Assembly (NCBI RefSeq): GCF_032854445.1
Contig: NW_027018528.1
Span: 1-17,867 of the forward strand
From: Liolophura sinensis
Taxonomy: Eukaryota > Mollusca > Polyplacophora > Chitonida > Chitonidae
Direction of reading: 5' to 3'
DNA: 17,867 nucleotides
Shown here: in pieces, positions 1 to 9,069 of the stretch
Numbering within the stretch: position 1 is the stretch's first letter
Layout of the letters: each line of letters opens with the position of its first letter
The notes under the pieces: generated by a model
The model's database searches: none
What the model saw: only the letters and a program-made list of their open reading frames with translations
What the model was told of the DNA's origin: nothing
Made by a program: the position numbers and the translations under genes

Positions 1-2365
1 AAAGAAAGAAACTGTAAGCCGATCAAACGAGACCACACCGATTCATTCAGCGTTTCAGCATATGGATACATACATTATCGTTTTCTACTTTCCCCGACAT
101 TGTGAACACTTTTTATAGCTCGGTATCTAATGATCGAAACGAGCAAATACTGCTATCATATGGAAGATACCGACAAATATTTTCGCGCCATCTTTGTTTG
201 AACGTAGGCAAATTGGCCACACCTCTTAATTCGTGTGAATGCAGAGAATCATGCAGAAACACACAGCATGCGTGTAGATAAGTATACGACATGTTGGTTT
301 CCTTTATTTAGAGTATTTATCGACACTAAGTGTGAATGTATAGTCACAAGTACTGGATACATTTCATATATGGTTCTCTCCCTTTAATTAACGTGTAAGT
401 CCAATACCAGTATTGGGTCTCCTGGACATATCAACCATTCATGCTCTAATAACGACTTAGCTTTCGATCGGCTCTCCTTATTGAAAAGCACTTGGCCATG
501 TTGCAATAGATGGATGCCAGCTTTCACATCTGCATGAATGCCTGGTATACATTCATATTGCTTTTTGTTCAATCAGTCGGCTTAATACAGACTGGAGAAT
601 CAAAACTTTCGCAGTGTTTGCAATCAAAGGTTTTCTTATAATTCATTCACTATCTTCATCTAATATTGTTGTCATTATGGAAACTGACAGAGAACTTTTC
701 GGTAACGAGATAGCTATATATAGGTAACGAGGTGTACATAGTGAAGCGAAGTAATCAGGTATAGGGTCCTTTAATCTAAATATGTGGATGACAAAAAATG
801 AAAAATCTGCTATTCACCAACGGGTGTTGCCAGATCAAAGGACCTGGTCCGTATAGGGTCGATACTGTCTACGGATGCAGCAATCGACATAATGGCCTTT
901 GTCTAGGCGTATATGTGCATGTATATGACACGTCCTTTCAACACTATATACATACATACATTCACAGGATATGTCAATTACCGCTATAGCCACAAAGTTT
1001 ATAGATGGTCCCGTAAGCAACAATTGCCTAATTATAATCTCCATTATCCTGCATGTCACTCATAATGCTTGAATAGCTCATTAATTAAAACCTTTATGTC
1101 TTCACGCTATATACGAAATTCTTCAAGTCGGAAAACACGAAGAGGTTCTGGAAATTTAATCCAAGTTATTAACATTTCCATTCATATAATATTAACACAC
1201 CCATTCATCAGATGAATTCCAGTTTTTCACGACTTCAAATTTCGCCACTTATATATACCCGCTTGCATGTGGACAATATACAGTTCCGTATAGGCAAATG
1301 TATTGGGCATTTATTCATTAATTTGGCGGTATAAGTGATGTCTGCTATTTTCGTGCGTATATGAGGCAGTGAGGCCTATTCATTTAATCAACGAGAATGA
1401 AATTCAGGTTTGGTTCTCCTCAACAATTTTATTTTCATTGTATTTTTTTCTATATCGACCGATGCATCATTGAAACATGCCCGCAATTAACCCACAAAGA
1501 AGCAGTCAAATGCGTTAATATCCTGCAACATATATATGCATCCATACGCATACTTACATCAGTTGTTTATCCAAACGACCGTTCGAAAACTACCAAAACA
1601 GAACTAATTTCCGATTAACAGTTCTAACGCCATTTCTCTGCATTCTACTTCTTCCTCAACCAATCGGGTTTTGAATATGTAACAAAAATGGCACATTTCT
1701 CTGAGTGTCAATTCACGCTTGTCGTTTCATTCTAGCATTTGACACAACTGTTAAAATGTCTGTTATCACTTAGCATGGAAAAACAGTGGGGCTGGCAGTG
1801 AAATGACACAGACTTGTTACAGAGTTGATGTCAGCGCAGATGTATTTACTCGCATACTTTGACTGCACATCTCCGCCCTGGACCACACCTCTCCGGATCG
1901 TCTCCAGTCGGGCCAGTGGTGTGCCCGCTCAGTGAAGGCGTTCCTAATGTTTCACTGATGTAACAGATTCGCTGCATGTGTCGTTATTTGACATTACTTT
2001 ATAGAATTCAGTAGAATGCTGCTTCTTTGGCTCAAGAATATATATGTTTTGTGTGTGTCAGTTATGCTTGCCTTACAATGCATATCACACACATACAACT
2101 ACATGTATTAACTGAGGATATTTGTGTCTGATGGGAACACATGCCTGTTTGTTCAGAGAGACAGAGAGAGTATAGGTAAAAGCCCAAGGCTGTTTTCCTA
2201 TGATAACATTACAATGATATAATTTACAGAAAGTTACAGTATTTGGATGGATTAATTAAATCTCAGCACGTGGGACTTTGAACAGTGAAGGATTAGTTCG
2301 AATTAAGTTGAACGATAAGCGAAGTGTATGGATAATCTGATAGTATTATCAGTGTGATCCGTCTG

Positions 2366-2388
2366 CCCCCTCCCCCCCCCCTCCCCCC
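2366..2388. repeat. C-rich tract (C5-T-C10-T-C6)
   Basis: This low-complexity run has three C-blocks interrupted by single T residues. The minus strand reads as G6-A-G10-A-G5. With the G10 block split, that strand could form a G-quadruplex and the plus strand an i-motif. Length in the assembly may be unreliable. Confidence 0.85.
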
Positions 2389-2544
2389 AAACTCTTACAT
2401 CTCCACGAGGTTCTTGTGCCCCTCCCCCATTTACCGAGTATACAGTTTAATCAGATTAACACATGGGATGAGACAAGCACATGTTTCCATTTTAATTGTA
2501 AATTGACACGTCTTCGTACTAGACACTTAATTAAAACTGACCGA

Positions 2545-2566
2545 CCCCCCCACCCCCCACCCCCCC
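2545..2566. repeat. C-rich tract (C7-A-C6-A-C7)
   Basis: This is a second C-tract, about 160 bases after the first, with A rather than T interruptions. Its minus strand also has quadruplex potential. It may be a simple repeat with no function. Confidence 0.85.
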
Positions 2567-3690
2567 GTCTCAGTCTTGTCAACCACAACCGTGTAGTAAG
2601 CAAGGTCTGTACCGCATAACCTGATTGACAAACCTTCTTTAATTTTCACATATACACAGGCCTTCAGCTTTGAAGTGTGGAATTGCCAATTAAGTTGTTT
2701 CTGTTCGCTCGCTATTTTTATACCAAATCACAGCACAAACTATAGGAGATATGGTTCTGTCTTTGTAAAGGTAACATTCACAACATGTACTCCATTCAGT
2801 TCCATGGACCGTTACTAACAACTACATCCAATACACACTTACACTCAAGATGTGTCCTGTTCTAGACCACACCTCCTTTTGGCAAATACTTGTTACTAAA
2901 ACGTGATACAAAGCCCGTCAAAGAAAAGTAACATCTTTATTTATTTCAGGCGGTTTCTCAAGGTCCTTGATGAACGGCTTTATAACAAGTTTAAGTGTAC
3001 GGTGACATGGCGGGAATTATAGAGAAAGTAGATTTGTAAGTTTTGGCGTGAGAAAACACCAACAGTTCTTTCAACAGCGCCACTTGTACATGTAGACCCG
3101 TTGTATCGAAGAGTTTATATAGGTATGGTACATTTTCCCAAAGCCACTAAGCAAACATAGACTATTTAAAACCCTTGTTATCCAAAGAAGACATCTGAGA
3201 AAGAGAAATACCTTTGTGACACGAGCAAAAACAGGCTTTTACACCTAAACAAGTCCCACTGTCAGAAATCTAAACATACAAAACCTCATACGAAATATTT
3301 AAAAAGTACACCTATAGGGTTTGAAACGTATATACTAAACTTGTGTTCTTCGTTGTATATATTCATTCGTAATAAACATTTGCATTACTGCATGTATGAT
3401 TTTAATTAACTCACACATCTCTTCAAAATCACGAATCTTTTTATGTGTACCATTAAAGGTGTTTTATTAACGTAATCAGAGGCTATATATAGGCCTACAT
3501 CTGAAGGCATTTGCAAATGAGGAATGTTTAAATTAACTCATTGACACATTCTTTATCCTAAAATGAGAGGTGTAAAAAAGAGAGAGAAATTCTGCTGTTA
3601 TTGGCCATACGAATTAGATATAGAACAATCCCCAGAAGGGCTACATCCTATATAGCCTCAATACATTCCACTTCCGCTACATAATTACAG

Positions 3691-3730
3691 GCCAGTGTGT
3701 CTATACATTATAGACACACGCCGAGCTGGC
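3691..3730. repeat. Tight hairpin: perfect 11-bp inverted repeat with 3-base loop
   Basis: GTGTGTCTATA at 3695-3705 is followed by the loop CAT and its exact reverse complement at 3709-3719. A short outer match, GCCA at 3691-3694 with TGGC at 3727-3730, could lengthen the stem around a 7-base 3' bulge. I see no T-run typical of a polymerase III transcript end right after it. It could be a cruciform-prone palindrome or the remnant of a small inverted-repeat transposon. Confidence 0.7.
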
Positions 3731-4688
3731 TATTACATGCCTCAACAGGAAATGTTACCAAGGACCGCGTTATACATGCGTACATAAACGTGGTTGTAAT
3801 ACGCATAATATGGTGAATGATTCCGATTGTACTCCATTGAAGAGCAACCCTTTATAATGTGTTCTGAGGATCTGAGTTCAAGACAAGTGCTTGACTGTAT
3901 TTGGCGCGGAATATAACAAAGGTATAGCATCACCTGAGACGTCAATAAAACAGGTGTTTTAGTGCCGGGTGTACAGGTAACATAACGGATTATGCACCAC
4001 AATCCCACACCTTAACCAACACCTGTTTCCCCAAATTAGTGTCTGTGACACACAATTACGTTTACAATGACTAAATGTGTGATGTAATAATAAGAAGAAG
4101 AATAAAGATTTGTTTTATGTAACAGCATATACTTCAAAATAATCAAAAGTAGCCCAGAGACATGTGGATGTAACATGCAAATTATAAGGACCACCGTAAA
4201 AAATCCATGCATGCACTATATATATATATAATGTATAATACAATTATATAATGTTGCACATCCCACATGTCTTCTATATAGTCAAGACAGCTCGCGTGCA
4301 TACATCCAACAATTAACTTGTGCAATCATATGCACGTTAATATATAACATAAAGGTTAACTGATTTGTATCAGGTAAACGTTTTTATTACGTGTGTTTTG
4401 TTACATTGTATATGTATATATGCTGAACAGTATAGGCCTATATTGCAGACAAAAGCTAAAGGAAGACAATATACAATTCATAATGCACAATTCACATTTA
4501 GGTATAACGTGCTAATGGTTGTATATATAGCCTCCTGGTGATATTGATGCCTATACATTTAGAAGGGTACATGTATACGCCTGTATACTGGTTGTAGATC
4601 ACTGCTATATGTAAATGTTGTCATTATACAACCACACAGGTATAAGGGTCATCCAAGATTTTTACTTCACATGCAGATCGTATATGTA

Positions 4689-4705
4689 TGTGTGTGTGTG
4701 TGTGT
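4689..4705. repeat. (TG)n microsatellite
   Basis: Seventeen bases of pure TG alternation, flanked by TATG-like sequence, within a TATATA-rich stretch. Confidence 0.85.
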
Positions 4706-6418
4706 ATGCAGTTTCACATAAAATTTGCTTTAAACATTGTCAAGGACGACTATATATATTATTCTAGATGTCAGGTCATGTGTACATGTGGATCTATACC
4801 ACACATATCATGCAATCCCATGCGGTTCACGTCTGAGCTTAATATATATTTATAGTACATGTATATGTCTTATATAGCCTACGCATGGTGTATTGCATGT
4901 GTCGTGTATATATACATCTCCAGTGAGGCTGCTACGCGATGTTGTTTAGAACAGTAAGTAATACTCCTGTATCTGCGTTACTTTGAGGACCTGACAAATC
5001 AGCAGGTATATATAAATAACTTCAGGTATGTGGTTGTTGAATTAATGCGGACAATGTAGACAGCATGATATATTTTAATCTATACAGCGAGGATTATGCT
5101 ATATTATAAACAAGACTTTACATGTATACATGCTCAGGATGGTCCCCGTTGTCACATTTAATATACGCATGTTTTCATGGCATGGTTTGAACTTTTCGTG
5201 AACATGTATAAGCGCATGACACCATGGAGTATATGTATAGGGTACTATAAGAGAACACTTATTGACGTCAACTGTCCCAAATGGAAGGTCAGAATTATAT
5301 ACTAAACGTTTATGAGTAAGGGATTTTCTTCGCAGGCTGCATTCTATATCTGACTGATTTCTTCATGTCTTTGCATAACAGAGAAAACATACAGAGAAAG
5401 GGGCCGCGTGGAATTGAATCTGAGGACACATGTCTATTCGCGGTCTGCGTATACATGATATCTACACATATATACAGCGGTGGCGTAAAACGTAAGCCCA
5501 ATTACTATAATACATGAATACATGCACGCATTTACCTACAGAGAAAACCCACTTCTCTATATATCCGATGTGACCAATTATACGGACTATGTACGAAATC
5601 AGCCAATTGGGTATACAACATGCAGAGGTTAATTGGTATGGAATGGTACATGTGGACTAACATACAACTCTTGGCTGATTGCAAGTTCCGCCCTTGAACA
5701 TGTATGCCTTTAGTACTAAAACATCAACGCCTTCAATATATACACGGAATATATGCTTGAGGTAAGGGGCAGTGTATATACATGTAATGTAATGGTTGTG
5801 TAAACAAGAGGCTGAGTGATGTCTTTTATATTAACCCCGATAGTTTTTAATGACGCCCGCACATATACGACAGGAAAGTTTTATTACGGAGGGCAAAATA
5901 TTCGAGCCATTCTGTACAAGCAGAAGTTTCTCCCCACCTTGTCGATGGAGCACAGACTCACAAATGAGATGTCAACAAAGTGCGAAAGTTGTAATAAATC
6001 CTCTGTATAGCAAGGCATTCCTTCTCTCTAGTTATTTGAATTGAAGGAAGTTCTATTGAATATAAACTACAAACTGCATTTACTTTCAGGCACAATCCTC
6101 AAAGCCTTAATTATGAACTTGTTTCAATGATATACGATGCAGTTCACCATTATGGAACGCTTGAAATGAATATAAACGAACGGCACTGTATGACATACTT
6201 AGAGTTGCAATCTGAATACAGATTGTGTATTCACCCTACATGGCTGGATAGTAAATTTTAGGAGAAATCGCCGGCATTGAAAACAATATATAGCGAATGC
6301 GTCTTCTTGGAATATACGTAGGCGTAATCAAGCATATAGATCTGAATATTACATTATAGTATTTACTATATACATGCACATGGAGTTTCTATATATTTGC
6401 CCGTACTTCATTGCATGG

Positions 6419-6428
6419 ATGAATGCAA

Positions 6429-6521
<93 letters not shown>

Positions 6522-6528
6522 CATTCAT
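6419..6528. repeat. Near-perfect 110-bp palindrome with an (AT)44 core
   Basis: An uninterrupted AT dinucleotide run covers 6431-6518. The flanks are not random: ATGAATGCAAA at 6419-6429 is the exact reverse complement of TTTGCATTCAT at 6518-6528. Only G6430 breaks the symmetry. The whole piece can therefore fold into one long hairpin with a unique-sequence base, unlike an ordinary microsatellite. Open frames encoding long Ile-Tyr repeats through this run are artefacts. The true AT length may differ from the assembly. Confidence 0.9.
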
Positions 6529-6553
6529 ATATATATTGTTGCAAAGATACAAA

Positions 6554-6610
6554 GCATATATGCATTTCATGAAGTTCAAGGTTATTTCTCATGCTTTCAA
6601 GATGAAACTG
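6554..6610 (+). repeat. Diverged direct repeat, copy 1
   Basis: This segment shares the blocks ATGAAGTTCAA, GTTAT and TCATGCTTTCAAGA, in the same order and spacing, with a second copy at 6865-6919. Both copies follow a GAATGCAA-like word and an A/T-rich low-complexity run. They are probably an old local duplication or two copies of one dispersed element. Confidence 0.65.
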
Positions 6611-6864
6611 TCATCATTAATCCCTTAAGTGACTTTAGAAATATATTTGCATTTCAGCCCATGTGTATATCAGAATGTTTCCATTTCCCACTGACTAATG
6701 CTCAGAACAGCATATAGTATATGTACTCTATGACATAACTCGGTTTACTATATACCCAGATACGAAAAGTTTATCTATATGTTTTATAGGGTCTACATTA
6801 TTTCCTTTGCTTAATTGCACTTATGAATGCAACTGTAATGCTTAAAAAAAAATAAAAATGCAGA

Positions 6865-6919
6865 GCGTATGCACGTTATGAAGTTCAATGTTATATTTAT
6901 CATGCTTTCAAGACAAAGG
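6865..6919 (+). repeat. Diverged direct repeat, copy 2
   Basis: This is the partner of the segment at 6554-6610, with a few substitutions and small indels between them. The low-complexity run before copy 2 is A-rich (6844-6858) rather than AT dinucleotide. Confidence 0.65.
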
Positions 6920-6994
6920 ACGAAGTGTAAACCGAAGTATGCAGAATTAAAACAAAGGCCGCCGAGCGTTTCAAGTCAAGTCGGGGGTGGCTGG

Positions 6995-7004
6995 GGGAAA
7001 TTCC
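6995..7004. promoter_or_regulatory. NF-kappaB (Rel) site, GGGAAATTCC
   Basis: This 10-mer matches the GGGRNWYYCC consensus at every position and is embedded in GGGGAAATTCCGG. It lies in the CpG-rich block upstream of the TNF-receptor exon. TNF receptors commonly signal to NF-kappaB, so autoregulation is a reasonable hypothesis. A single match of this kind can occur by chance about once or twice in a window this size. Confidence 0.4.
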
Positions 7005-7051
7005 GGTGTTCGATACCAGGCTATGTCGGCTGGAACATCGTGAGAAATAAT

Positions 7052-7060
7052 TTCCCCGAA
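7052..7060. promoter_or_regulatory. STAT-type GAS motif, TTCCCCGAA
   Basis: This matches the palindromic TTC-N3-GAA core and lies 48 bases after the NF-kappaB-like site. The motif is common by chance; only its place in the CpG-rich block gives it any weight. Confidence 0.2.
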
Positions 7061-7312
7061 TCGTTTGATTCATCATACGAAGCCATTTGTTAGCACACTT
7101 AAAAGGACGCCGCCGCAGGGGAAAAACCAAGTGTAAAACTGCGAATGTTTAAGGAGTGTAGTATAGGTAAACGACAGATTGTCGGCAGGTGAAAAACAAC
7201 AGCTGCGGAGCTAGCTTCGACAAGTTGTCTTTTGAAGTGACGGGTCCCGACTTGTTAAACCCCGTGGTTCTTTTATGAATGAACGCGACCCATCCATAAC
7301 CCCGGGCGACCC

Positions 7313-7322
7313 CCATATATGG
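7313..7322. promoter_or_regulatory. SRF CArG box, CCATATATGG
   Basis: This is a perfect, fully palindromic CC(A/T)6GG box with GC-rich DNA on its left and CpG-rich DNA on its right. CArG boxes bind SRF/MADS factors in immediate-early and muscle genes. The motif is certain in sequence; its function is inferred. Confidence 0.3.
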
Positions 7323-7612
7323 ATAATGTATGCATAGCGCGGCGTTCCAATTGGCTCCTCAGTGACCCCGTGGTTTCTTGTTTCGACGGCTGTCGACGGA
7401 GTTCAGACGTGCCGCAGTGAACGAAGACGACGGGAGAGAGTAAGATAGCGGAGTATAAAGTCGGGAAAGAGACAAGGTTTGGCTGTCTGTCCCATCGCTT
7501 TGGGAAGGTAGGTGCTGAGATAACACCAGTGACCATTTCTCTGTCTATTAGAGACACTAAGAATAACTGGTGATAATCTGACACTGTAGAATATTGCCCG
7601 AAACGTAAGCAC

Positions 7613-8129
7613 ATGCAGGATTTTCAGACGAGCTGTTTGAATAGGCGAGTAACGATTTTAACATGGTGCTGTTTCTAGCCTGGATATACATGACCGGTCT
7701 GTCTAGAGTGTATGGTGTAATTTAACGTCCGACGTTTCTGTTGTTAACGGAATGACATTTCTGTGTTGCTATCTAATTTGATGCAAACGACAGCTATATC
7801 CTCATCAGGTAACGTAATGTATTTTAAACACAAGACAGGATGTTGCACTCCGGAAATTACCTTTTTAATAAGAAAATGAAATCAGTGATTTTATCTGACA
7901 TCGAGTTTAGCAGCACATCAGCAGGAATAGCCCGAAGGAGTGATCTAACTCTGTATGCGCACATGTATTGTTCAGTGTAGTGATAATACATGTAGATATA
8001 GAAAATTTGATGGAGAATTAAAAAAAACACAGTTAAAAAGGGTAATCACAGTACTTTTATTTGATTAGACAGATATAACTTACAGGTTTGAGTGCTGTCG
8101 ACACGACTTGCAGTTGTGTATTTTTCTAG
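7613..8129. other. Spacer between CpG-rich block and receptor exon, possibly intron 1
   Basis: I see no coding exon here. CpGs are still frequent, unlike the DNA after 8990. If the first exon is noncoding and lies near 7.5 kb, this is intron 1. A plausible acceptor closes the span: TGTATTTTTCTAG, with AG at 8128-8129. Weaker acceptors lie at 8093-8094 and 8294-8295. Confidence 0.35.
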
Positions 8130-8362
8130 AGTTTTGACAAGCTCTTCTTTCATTAAGACGAAACTATCTCATTGAAAACAGTGGGGGTTTCAAGTGCCTC
8201 TTGCATAAATCCCTTCCCCTTGTCACACGACTTCACAAAAACGACATTAACTCGAAACCCACACTTGATGTCACCACATGTTGTCTGATCCACAGGTTCT
8301 CGCTGACAGATATATAGCACCGGAAAGCTTGTGACTTGCCAACAGAAGACAGAAGACTCACA
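8130..8362 (+). other. Probable 5' untranslated region with two short upstream ORFs
   Basis: This segment lies between the best upstream acceptor and the receptor ATG. It contains two upstream ATGs, neither in the receptor frame's coding path. One at 8268 gives 6 codons and then stops. One at 8278 gives 18 codons and stops at 8332-8334, 28 bases before the main ATG. If the leader starts this far upstream, these could lower translation of the receptor. Alternatively, TATATAG at 8311-8317 could act as a TATA box, with a start near 8340 and a leader of only about 20 bases. The true transcription start cannot be read from sequence alone. Confidence 0.35.
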
Positions 8363-8969
8363 ATGGCAGGATATCGTCTTATGTTCACACTGGGCTCTGC
8401 CTTGCTCATGCTGGTCTGTGCCGAGGCTGTGAATGCACGGTTCCACAGTCGGGATTTTAACAACGCAGTCTCGTCCTGCCCATCTGGGAAATATTACGAT
8501 TTGAAACTGAAGGAATGCCGCAAATGTTCCTTCTGCCCTGTGAATGAAATCGTGCGTCGTCCATGTCACAAACACCGCGACACTGTCTGTGGTCCCTTCA
8601 CGGAATTCGAGAGGTTCAACCAGGCGCCTTCCGAGGAGAAGGGAAACACAGGGGAGGCGGCTAGCAGAAACGCCATAACGAACAAAATCAACAAGGCCGA
8701 GGGTTTCAAAGCTGTTGACGAAACGAAACAAGAAGAAAACAAAGACGTTTACGAGACTGTGTTGAAGGAAAAGTCGGGGAAGTCGCAGTCCCAGGAACCC
8801 GGTTTGGCATCTGTGACGACGGACGCTGACGAGCAGTGGCGGTTATTAGCCTTGGTTCTGATCGGGGTCTTGTCTGTGGTGTCACTTCTGCTCGTCATTT
8901 TTGTGTTCATCGCCTGTTACATGCTGAAGAGGAAGCGAATGATGGAAAAAACTATCATCTGCAGCTCAG
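8363..8969 (+). CDS. TNF receptor superfamily member, 5' coding exon (single CRD, stalk, TM), 3' end incomplete
   Basis: This exon encodes a type I membrane receptor expected to bind a TNF-family ligand at the cell surface. I chose the ATG at 8363 because its context, ACAATGG, is a strong Kozak site and a signal peptide follows at once. The frame is open upstream to 8336 but has no earlier ATG. Residues 1 to about 22 are a hydrophobic signal peptide, probably cut after Ala20, Ala22 or Ala25. Residues 39-76 form one complete TNFR cysteine-rich domain with C39, C52, C55, C58, C68 and C76; by family analogy the pairs are 39-52, 55-68 and 58-76. The domain ends in the typical DTVCGP. Residues 80-158 are a K/E/N/Q-rich stalk without cysteines or N-glycosylation sequons. 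Residues about 161-188 are the transmembrane helix, followed by the stop-transfer KRKR. The exon contributes 202 whole codons plus one base. One CRD suggests a Wengen-like invertebrate receptor. No death domain or TRAF-binding motif is visible; these would be in later exons. Confidence 0.85.
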
Positions 8970-8977
8970 GTGAGATT
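8970..8977 (+). other. Splice donor of the receptor exon (CAG then GTGAGATT)
   Basis: The exon end CAG followed by GTGAG is a strong GT donor. It splits a codon after the first base (phase 1). It lies just after the transmembrane segment and about 15 tail residues. Reading through gives only six more residues, Gly-Glu-Ile-Asn-Phe-Val, before TGA at 8987-8989, which supports a genuine exon border here. The donor is predicted, with no transcript evidence. Confidence 0.75.
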
Positions 8978-9069
8978 AATTTTGTGTGACTTTTGTTTTA
9001 ATGGAATTTTGATTTGATTTAATGTTATGGTGATTTATGATTTAAATAGCATGAAAAATTGTACATATA

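Larger units (their letters stand above)
1..6418. other. Intergenic or far-upstream A/T-rich DNA, no gene recognised
   Basis: I see no credible coding exon in this span. The open frames are short (up to about 90 codons), occur on both strands, and lack domain-like composition or good splice borders. The DNA is A/T-rich, with many TATATA, CATGTA and TATAGGCCTA words, especially from about 4200 to 6400. CpG is only mildly reduced: I count about 14 by eye in 3001-3540. A small GC-richer pocket lies at about 1865-1950. Specific repeats in this span are listed separately. It could be upstream regulatory DNA, intergenic sequence or an intron of another gene; the sequence does not decide. Confidence 0.6.
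6955..7612 (+). promoter_or_regulatory. CpG-rich block, candidate promoter or first noncoding exon of the TNF-receptor gene
   Basis: By eye I count about 41 CpGs in 6961-7500, against about 4 in 9001-9540, and the block is visibly GC-richer than its surroundings. It holds near-consensus NF-kappaB, STAT-type and CArG motifs. Possible splice donors are AAG then GTAGGT (GT at 7508) and AAC then GTAAGC (GT at 7605), so part of it could be an untranslated first exon. Open frames here, including one of 113 codons on the minus strand, show no domain-like features. It lies about 0.8-1.4 kb before the receptor's start codon, a plausible position. The link to that gene is inferred. Confidence 0.45.

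Noticed and set aside
384-572. Minus-strand 62-codon frame with a protein-like composition
   Set aside because: It matches no family I recognise and has no supporting splice or promoter signals. A frame of this length is expected by chance in 18 kb.
5263-5270. Palindromic CRE, TGACGTCA
   Set aside because: It is an isolated 8-mer in A/T-rich DNA more than 3 kb from the gene, with no supporting context.
6349-6717. Several open frames with long Ile-Tyr runs on both strands
   Set aside because: They are translations of the (AT)44 microsatellite.
6980-7030. tRNA-like B-box (GTGTTCGATACC) near 7006-7017
   Set aside because: The T-arm does not pair well, and I could not fit an anticodon arm, a D-arm or an acceptor stem around it.
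7273-7614. Minus-strand 113-codon frame in the CpG-rich block
   Set aside because: It shows no domain features, and CpG-rich DNA has few stop codons. The block is better read as promoter or leader.
8336-8362. Nine extra N-terminal codons from a TTG at 8336
   Set aside because: TTG starts are not expected in animal nuclear genes, and the ATG at 8363 has a strong Kozak context followed directly by the signal peptide.
8153-8731. Minus-strand open frame of 192 codons across the receptor exon
   Set aside because: It is antisense to a frame with a clear signal peptide, CRD and TM. Its own translation shows no domain, and GC-richer coding DNA often leaves the opposite strand open.
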